NCBI GenBank assembly: GCA_003233295.1
Contig: QILJ01000295.1
Span: 1-5,026, forward strand
Length of the DNA stretch: 5,026 nucleotides
Direction of reading: 5' to 3'
From: Ignavibacteria bacterium
GTDB taxonomy: Bacteria; Bacteroidota; Ignavibacteria; Ignavibacteriales; Melioribacteraceae
Positions 1 to 5,026 of the stretch are shown piece by piece. Position 1 is the stretch's first letter. Every line of letters begins with the position of its first letter. The notes under the pieces were generated by a model. That model searched no databases and was not told the DNA's origin. It saw only the letters and a program-made list of their open reading frames with translations. Made by a program: the position numbers and the translations under genes.

Positions 1-417
1 GAATTAACCGGAATTGTGCAGAATTATCTTTCACTGAAGAATGAAGAAACTATGTACACCGGCGGTGCGAATAGTTACTATAATGTTGATCTAATAGTAT
101 TCGATTTGAAATCGGGTAATCGGATGTCTCTCAAACAATTTATTCGTCCGGGTAAAATGAACGAACTATTAAATATTGGTGAACAAGAATTTAGAAGGAT
201 GAAAAAACTGCCTTCGAATGTTACAATCGATAAATCGGGCTACTGGTTTGAAAATGATGAGTTCTATCTGCCCTATAATTTCAGCATCTCAGATTCCGGG
301 TTTGTATTCTTTTATAATCTATATGAAATTGCCCCTAGATCAGAGGGTTATACTGAACTTTTCATTGCAAAAGATAAACTTAAAGGACTGCTTAAAAACG
401 ATAATATTTTCAACTAA
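1..417 (+). CDS. DUF3298 (RsiV-like) domain protein, C-terminal part, 5'-truncated by the window
   Basis: The frame is open from base 1 and ends at TAA 415-417, giving 138 visible residues; the true start is upstream. A GTG at 16 is in frame, but the domain is already under way there, so I do not take it as the start. Residues read like the second half of a DUF3298 domain: a YTGGAN motif near the beginning (families usually show TGGAHG), then VFDLKSGNRMSL, and near the end FYLPYNFSISDSGFVFFYN followed by YEIAP, the family hallmark. DUF3298 occurs with DUF4163 in extracytoplasmic proteins such as the Bacillus anti-sigma factor RsiV, where it can bind lysozyme; in Bacteroidota it is mostly found in uncharacterised lipoproteins or periplasmic proteins. 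No signal peptide can be checked because the N-terminus is missing. It ends 6 nt before the next gene, suggesting co-transcription. Family assignment is fairly sure; function is unknown. Confidence 0.8.
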   Translation, partial: ELTGIVQNYLSLKNEETMYTGGANSYYNVDLIVFDLKSGNRMSLKQFIRPGKMNELLNIGEQEFRRMKKLPSNVTIDKSGYWFENDEFYLPYNFSISDSGFVFFYNLYEIAPRSEGYTELFIAKDKLKGLLKNDNIFN

Positions 418-423
418 TTAAAT

Positions 424-876
424 ATGAATTCAAGAAAAGAATATCACGCTCCGATGCATACGGCAGAACACATCCTTAACCAGACGATGGTAAGAAAGTT
501 TGGTATTGATCGTTCTTTCTCAAATCATATTGAGAGGAAGAAGTCAAAATGTGATTATCACTTTGATAGAGATATTACTGCTGAAGAGATTATTGATATA
601 GAAGACAAGGTAAATCAAGTGATTGGGATGAACTTAACGGTTACCGAAGAATTCATTGATATCAATGATGCCCGCTCAAAATTCAATCTTGAAAGACTGC
701 CGGATGATGCCGGTGATAGTATAAGGATTATACGGGTAGGAGATTATGATGCATGTCCTTGTTCCGGTAATCATGTTGAAAATACAAAAGGAATTGGAAA
801 TTTTAAGATCATATCAACATCGTTTAATGACAATGTTTTAAGAGTAAGATTCAAACTTCTGGATAAAGAAGATTAA
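424..876 (+). CDS. Small AlaX-like tRNA-editing domain protein (tRNA_SAD family)
   Basis: This 150-residue protein consists almost entirely of the second additional domain of class II Ala/Thr-tRNA synthetases (tRNA_SAD). The two halves of the zinc site are visible: HTAEH (His12 and His16, HxxxH) and CSGNH (Cys113 and His117, CxxxH). An extra Cys111 sits two residues before, giving CPC. Free-standing members of this fold (AlaX) hydrolyse mischarged Ser- or Gly-tRNA(Ala) in the cytosol, and editing is the inferred role here. Two cautions apply: the usual CGGTH is CSGNH here, and the protein is short, like AlaX-S forms without the N-terminal extension. From memory, Bacteroidota carry a closely similar small family with CPCxGxHV, so this is probably a conserved subfamily and not a decayed AlaX. 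The ATG at 424 follows the upstream stop by 6 nt without a clear ribosome binding site. Fold is confident; substrate is unverified. Confidence 0.85.
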   Translation: MNSRKEYHAPMHTAEHILNQTMVRKFGIDRSFSNHIERKKSKCDYHFDRDITAEEIIDIEDKVNQVIGMNLTVTEEFIDINDARSKFNLERLPDDAGDSIRIIRVGDYDACPCSGNHVENTKGIGNFKIISTSFNDNVLRVRFKLLDKED

Positions 877-905
877 AAGAGTTAGACTTCTTTATTATTT
901 TATTA
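863..905 (+). terminator. Possible weak AT-rich terminator hairpin overlapping the stop codon
   Basis: ATAAAGAAG at 863-871 is the exact reverse complement of CTTCTTTAT at 887-895, with a 15-nt loop containing the stop codon (874-876), followed by a T-rich run (TATTTTATTA). The 9-bp stem is mostly A-T, so it would be weak. The position right at the end of the gene supports a terminator role, but AT-rich DNA produces such pairs by chance. Confidence 0.35.
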
Positions 906-1005
906 TAAAGCACTTTTACATTAGTCTTAAAAATGATTATTTTTAGTTTTTATTTTACATATTTGAGAAATAAAAGTTAGTTTTTCAAACCAAGTGGGTA
1001 TCAAA

Positions 1006-3372
1006 ATGGCAATTACTTTAAAAATTGAAACACTCAATAATTTTAACGAATTATTATCCATAGCTGCAAAAGGTGAAGATAGTTTCCCTGATACTCTTTG
1101 TAACTTTATGGTTACCGAGTTTGAGTATCAAGCTATTGTATTATTTGAATTGCTGGATTCAAACGGTTTTAAAGTAATTGGTAAATCATTGAATGCCAGG
1201 AAAAATTATCTTCATGGTTCGGAATTTAGCTGTTCGGCTTGTAAATTGGTAAATAATCCGAATGATTTTTCCATTAGTCATGATTCAAACTGTGAACTAC
1301 AAATTTCGGAATTTGTGATTTATGAAAGCTGCGTTTCATTCAGTATTAAATTAGGCGAACGCGGATTAATTAAAGTAGCTAAAAAGTCCCCTTTCGATCA
1401 GAATGATACCGAAATTCTATCCGACGTTACTAAATATATCAGCACACTTCTTCCAATATGGTTTGAAGCCCGCGGTAGCGCCAAGAAGACTACAAGTGAT
1501 ACTTTCGGGAATGCGGTTCTTCAAATCGGTAATGATCTAAGAGCTCATTCAAACGCTATCTTAGGCTCCACATCAATTCTTGCAGAAGATAATTTATCCG
1601 TTTCGCAGGCAAAATATGTTTCAGATATTAAACAGAATGCTCAATATCTTGTAACAAATTTGAAGGATGCGATTGAACTTGCAAAAGTTGAGAATGAGTC
1701 GCCAAGCTATTCAAAGAATATAAATCTTAGGACTTTAACAGAGCAAGTTTCAGCATATGTAAAAAATACGCTTATTGCCGATAACCCGGTGATAAGAATT
1801 GATATTGATGATACAATTCCTCAAGAGTGCAACATTGACGACATCAAGCTGAAATACATTCTGAACAATTTACTCCTTTTCAGCTCTGTTACTTCCAAGA
1901 ATAATTCTGCGGCTATGAAAATTAATCTCTTGTCAGCAGATAAGATGCAGGTAATCGTTAGTAATACAGACACAATTTTAGATGATGAATTACTAAATAC
2001 AATATTTGAACCATTTGCAATATATAAGATCGGTCAAATTTCCAGCAAAGGTATTACCGGACTTAGTCTTACACTTTCTCAAAGATTTGTAACGTTTCTC
2101 GGAGGTGAAATTAATGTAAAACATAATTCCGAGAATGGTATAACTTTTAACCTTACTATTAAAGGTGACTTTCATCAAGCGCCTAAGCAGGTTGATCTAT
2201 CAGCTATTCCCAAACCAACTAAGGAACAAAACAGCATTCTTGTAATTGAAGATGATTATGCAACCTCAAAGCTTCTAAGCAACTATTTGAATAAGTGGGG
2301 TTACAAACCTACGATAGTAAGCACCGAAGAACAAGTATTTACCCAGATGGATAAGGAAAAATTCCTATCAATAATATTGGATATCGAAATTCCCAACATT
2401 AATGGTTTGCAGCTTCTGAACAAAATCCGTTCTCACAAAAATGCAAAGAATGTTCCGGTTATTGTCTGCTCCGTTGAGCCTGATGAACAAAAGGCTTATA
2501 TGATGGGCGCGGTTGAATATTTTGTAAAGCCTATAAATTACAATTATCTTGTCGAAGTACTAACAAGCTACAAGCTGCGTAAAAACTCAAATATTCTCTG
2601 CGTTGATGATGATCTTCCCGCATTAAATTTAATTAAGCAGGCAATTGAAACAGCGGGATTTATTGCGGTTGCAGAAAATATTTCTGCTAATGTAATGGAT
2701 CAAATTAAAAATATACAGATTGATCTGGCAATAATCGATCTTGATATGCCTCATCCAAACGGTTTTGAATTAATAAAATTGATAAAATCAGAACCAAAAT
2801 TTGCTAAGCTCCCTATCATTATTTATACCGGGAAAGAAAATTTTGATGAAGATCTGCAGCAGATCGATGGACTTTTTGAAGATCTGTTACAGAAGCAAAG
2901 TGTCAATATTGAAGACCTATCCGAAACAATCAGTTCAATGATAGATGGATACGAAACTCCTTCTCTGCCGGAAGTTGTTCAGGAAATATCTGATGATGAA
3001 ATAAAAATTCTATTTGCCGAAGACTATAAACATTCCCAAATAATTGTAACCAGACTCTTAAAGAAAAATGGCTTTGAAAATGTTGTTGTTGTTGAAAATG
3101 GCGAGGAAGCCCTACAGACCGCTAAGAATGATAAATTCGATCTGATACTTATGGATATGCAGATGCCTATTATGAACGGTTTTGAAGCCACAGGTAAAAT
3201 AAGAGAGATTCCTACCTACAGAGAAACTCCGATAATAGCACTCACTGCTTTTGCAATGAAAGGCGACAGAGAAAAATGTCTGGATGCCGGTGCAACTGAT
3301 TACATTCCAAAGCCAATTGACAGTAAAGAGTTTATAGAAAAGGTTAAGTTTTATCTTAATGCTTCTAAGTAA
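1006..3372 (+). CDS. Hybrid two-component signalling protein: GAF-like, degenerate histidine-kinase core, three receiver domains
   Basis: A 788-residue soluble protein with no membrane segment, signal peptide or DNA-binding output domain. Domains in order: a GAF-like sensor (about 10-155) with Cys76-x2-Cys79, Cys96 and Cys109; a HisKA-like helical region (about 165-225); an HATPase_c-like region (about 235-390); REC1 (411-525); REC2 (530-650); REC3 (667-786). The receivers are complete by signature: acidic pocket, phospho-acceptor Asp459/578/717, Ser489/Thr608/Thr747 and Lys508/630/769, although REC2 has KQ instead of KP. The kinase core is not complete: the H-box reads GNDLRAHSNAI with Asn176 where the phospho-His belongs, the N-box Asn is Phe292, the G1 DxGxG reads NTDTI, and the G2 GxGLGL reads ITGLSL; only the F-box IFEPF (333-337) and the LGGEI end are normal. 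It probably cannot autophosphorylate and may act as a pseudokinase scaffold or a phosphate sink fed by other kinases. I chose ATG 1006 over an in-frame GTG at 994. No partner gene is adjacent. Confidence 0.92.
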   Translation: MAITLKIETLNNFNELLSIAAKGEDSFPDTLCNFMVTEFEYQAIVLFELLDSNGFKVIGKSLNARKNYLHGSEFSCSACKLVNNPNDFSISHDSNCELQISEFVIYESCVSFSIKLGERGLIKVAKKSPFDQNDTEILSDVTKYISTLLPIWFEARGSAKKTTSDTFGNAVLQIGNDLRAHSNAILGSTSILAEDNLSVSQAKYVSDIKQNAQYLVTNLKDAIELAKVENESPSYSKNINLRTLTEQVSAYVKNTLIADNPVIRIDIDDTIPQECNIDDIKLKYILNNLLLFSSVTSKNNSAAMKINLLSADKMQVIVSNTDTILDDELLNTIFEPFAIYKIGQISSKGITGLSLTLSQRFVTFLGGEINVKHNSENGITFNLTIKGDFHQAPKQVDLSAIPKPTKEQNSILVIEDDYATSKLLSNYLNKWGYKPTIVSTEEQVFTQMDKEKFLSIILDIEIPNINGLQLLNKIRSHKNAKNVPVIVCSVEPDEQKAYMMGAVEYFVKPINYNYLVEVLTSYKLRKNSNILCVDDDLPALNLIKQAIETAGFIAVAENISANVMDQIKNIQIDLAIIDLDMPHPNGFELIKLIKSEPKFAKLPIIIYTGKENFDEDLQQIDGLFEDLLQKQSVNIEDLSETISSMIDGYETPSLPEVVQEISDDEIKILFAEDYKHSQIIVTRLLKKNGFENVVVVENGEEALQTAKNDKFDLILMDMQMPIMNGFEATGKIREIPTYRETPIIALTAFAMKGDREKCLDAGATDYIPKPIDSKEFIEKVKFYLNASK

Positions 3373-3377
3373 TCATG

Positions 3378-3405
3378 TGGTCGCATAGTATGCGACTAGT
3401 TTTGA
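3378..3405 (+). terminator. Likely intrinsic terminator after the signalling gene
   Basis: GTCGCATA (3380-3387) and TATGCGAC (3389-3396) are perfect reverse complements around a single G, so in RNA the stem would be about GUCGCA/UGCGAC with a 5-nt loop, extendable by a G-U and a U-A pair at the base (3378-3398). A T-rich stretch (GTTTTGATTT) follows. It starts 6 nt past the stop codon at 3372, as expected for a terminator. The T-run is interrupted by a G, and the symmetrical DNA could instead be a protein-binding operator for the next gene. Confidence 0.6.
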
Positions 3406-3427
3406 TTTAATAATATTTGAGTGTAAT

Positions 3428-4537
3428 GTGAAATCGTTTAATCTTACAGCTTTTATATCTACTCTTTTTCTACTAGTTTCGACCAACTATTCTCAAACTG
3501 AGCATATAAACGATGTACTGATATCCGAAATTAATAACTCTTTCTTCCATCACGAGAATTGGACTGAAAAGAATGTTTTTGAAAATGATGGTTTTAAAAA
3601 TCATCCGAATAAAATATGTAAAGTGGAAAACTTTGACTCAACTTCTGTTATTGATAGTGTGATAACAATAAAAGTTGATGGAAGTATGGCAAAATTCACT
3701 TACACTTATGATCCTAACGGGAATATGACTTCGTATTTAAGGGAGTCTTGGAATGATAGTCAATAGGTAAATATTTTACGAGAAACTTACACTTATAATT
3801 CTAACGGAAATATAACTTCTTGTTTATCAGAATATTTGGATGGGGGTAGTTGGGTGAACTATGAACAAATTATTTACACCTATGATTCAAATGGGAATAT
3901 GACTTTATTTTTATCTAAAGAATGGAATGGTAGCTATTGGGTAAATTTTTGGCAAGTTACATACACTTATGATTCAAAAGGAAACATGACTTTAAAGTTA
4001 TATGAAGGATGGGACGTGAGTAATTGGCAAAATACTTTACGACGTACTTACACCTATGATTCAAAAGAAAATATGACTTCTTATTTATTTGAACAATGGG
4101 GTGGAAACAATTGGATGAATATATCGCGAGATACTTACACTTATAATCCAAATGGAAATATGACTTCTGACTTGCGCGCAAAATGGGATGAAAGCAATTG
4201 GGTGAACTGTTGTCAATTTACATACACCTATAATTCGAACGGAGATATGACTTCTTGTCTATTTGAAAATGCGGATAGTGGCAATTGGATGAATATTTCG
4301 CGAGATATTTACACTTATGATCTTAACGGGAATATGGTTTTGGACTTTCACGAAGGATGGGATGAAAACAATTGGGTGCATAGACATCAAACTACATATT
4401 TCTATGATATACTAATCCCGATTTGGTTTTCGGAAAATGAAATTGGTTCGTCAATGCGATCTCGACAAGTTGGAACTCCTTGTAATGACGGTATAAACAT
4501 AACTGTTAAAGTTTACGATATTATTAACTTCCGGTAA
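3428..4537 (+). pseudogene. Secreted YD-like tandem-repeat protein, interrupted by an in-frame TAG and lacking an intact T9SS sorting domain
   Basis: One frame runs from GTG 3428 to TAA 4535-4537 (369 codons), broken only by TAG at 3764-3766; the frame is unchanged across the stop. Residues 1-22 look like a signal peptide (Lys2, then a hydrophobic stretch around FISTLFLLVS, ending near NYSQ). From residue 91, eight 29-residue units follow, with consensus TYTYDSNGNMTS-x5-W-x4-WVN, resembling YD/RHS-type repeats. In the first unit the TAG falls at unit column 23, which is Trp (TGG) in all seven others, so it is best read as a TGG-to-TAG mutation. Beyond the repeats, ITVKVYDI resembles a strand of the T9SS type A C-terminal sorting domain, but the rest of that domain is missing; after the second stop the same frame reads LLLLK and stops at 4553-4555, like the usual end of such domains. 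As it stands, only a 112-residue exported fragment would be made. An ATG at 3426 is useless because the next codon is TGA, hence the GTG start. Biological role unknown. Confidence 0.8.
3698..4408 (+). repeat. In-frame tandem repeat array, 87-bp period, eight full units plus a partial ninth
   Basis: Units start at 3698, 3785, 3872, 3959, 4046, 4133, 4220 and 4307, each exactly 87 bp (29 codons); a partial ninth (TYFYD) begins at 4394. Every unit opens with a T/I-Y-T-Y-D/N block, followed by an NGNMTS-like turn and a W-x-N block. Units are diverged at DNA level, but units 5 and 7 are closer to each other (about 18 differences in 87 by hand alignment), and their last 24 nt differ at only one position. 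That suggests duplication or gene conversion in two-unit (174-bp) steps. No indel has disturbed the period anywhere. Confidence 0.93.
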
Positions 4538-4557
4538 TTATTGTTGCTTAAGTAAGT

Positions 4558-4613
4558 TCAAGATGCTTGTTTCTTGATGCTGGATACTAGTTTCCAGATT
4601 CTAGTATCCAGCA
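4558..4613. repeat. Adjacent double hairpin, strong 13-bp inverted repeat; terminator or interspersed palindrome
   Basis: TGCTGGATACTAG (4578-4590) and CTAGTATCCAGCA (4601-4613) are perfect reverse complements around a 10-nt loop. Directly abutting on the left is a second, smaller hairpin, TCAAGA (4558-4563) with TCTTGA (4572-4577). The two left arms also share a GATGCT direct repeat. The element lies between the repeat gene and gltX. No long T-run follows the large stem (CGCAGTTTGCC), so a simple intrinsic terminator is not the best fit. GATGCTGGATACTAG-type palindromes resemble interspersed intergenic repeats in bacterial genomes, which I consider the likelier identity. Confidence 0.6.
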
Positions 4614-4700
4614 CGCAGTTTGCCTTTCTATCTCAAAATATATTTTACTAACTTTATAAATTGATTTTTTAAGAATATAAACAATTTATTAACTATTTGA

Positions 4701-5026
<326 letters not shown>

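Noticed and set aside
218..421. Overlapping 67-codon frame on the + strand inside the DUF3298 gene
   Set aside because: It lies within a frame with clear family motifs, has no recognisable domain of its own, and runs past that gene's stop only by chance.
994..1005. In-frame GTG at 994 as the start of the signalling gene
   Set aside because: It adds only four residues, and an ATG lies at 1006 directly before MAITLKIE; neither has a clear ribosome binding site, so ATG is preferred.
1993..2178. Minus-strand open frame opposite the kinase-like region
   Set aside because: Antisense to a clear domain-bearing gene, low-complexity translation, no family features.
3957..4181. Minus-strand open frame opposite the tandem repeats
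   Set aside because: Its apparent internal repeats (SYFLLNH/KC-type) simply mirror the 87-bp coding repeat on the + strand.
3698..4408. CRISPR array or RHS toxin as the explanation of the regular repeats
   Set aside because: There are no identical repeats with unique spacers: the whole 87-bp unit is coding and diverged. An RHS toxin would need a large shell and a toxin tip, and neither is present.

Overview
The window is AT-rich bacterial chromosomal DNA with every supported gene on the + strand. It probably comes from the Bacteroidota/Chlorobi/Ignavibacteria group. Four things point there: a small tRNA_SAD-domain protein of the kind common in Bacteroidota, a Chlorobi-like N-terminus of glutamyl-tRNA synthetase, a secreted YD-like tandem-repeat protein with what looks like a type IX secretion (T9SS) C-terminal sorting-domain remnant, and genes that mostly lack clear Shine-Dalgarno sequences. 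The placement is inferred from family resemblance and not from a marker gene.

Layout: 1-417 is the 3' part of a DUF3298 (RsiV-like) gene whose start lies upstream. It is followed 6 nt later by a 150-residue AlaX-like alanyl-tRNA editing-domain protein (424-876). A weak AT-rich hairpin and about 130 nt of non-coding DNA separate these from a large soluble signalling protein (1006-3372). That protein has a GAF-like sensor domain, a degenerate histidine-kinase core and three tandem receiver domains. A compact hairpin (3378-3398) follows it.

Next is a secreted tandem-repeat gene (3428-4537) with a strict 87-bp period. It is interrupted by one in-frame TAG exactly where seven other repeat units carry a conserved Trp (TGG), and its C-terminal sorting domain appears gutted, so I annotate it as a pseudogene. 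A double hairpin (4558-4613) lies between it and gltX, which starts at 4707 and runs off the window.

The genes do not form one pathway. The DUF3298 and AlaX-like genes may be co-transcribed; the rest look like separate units. I see no defence system, CRISPR, integrase or insertion sequence. The two observations most worth following are the signalling protein, which has lost the phospho-acceptor His and the ATP-binding signatures while keeping its receiver domains intact, and the repeat gene caught in decay by a single TGG-to-TAG change.
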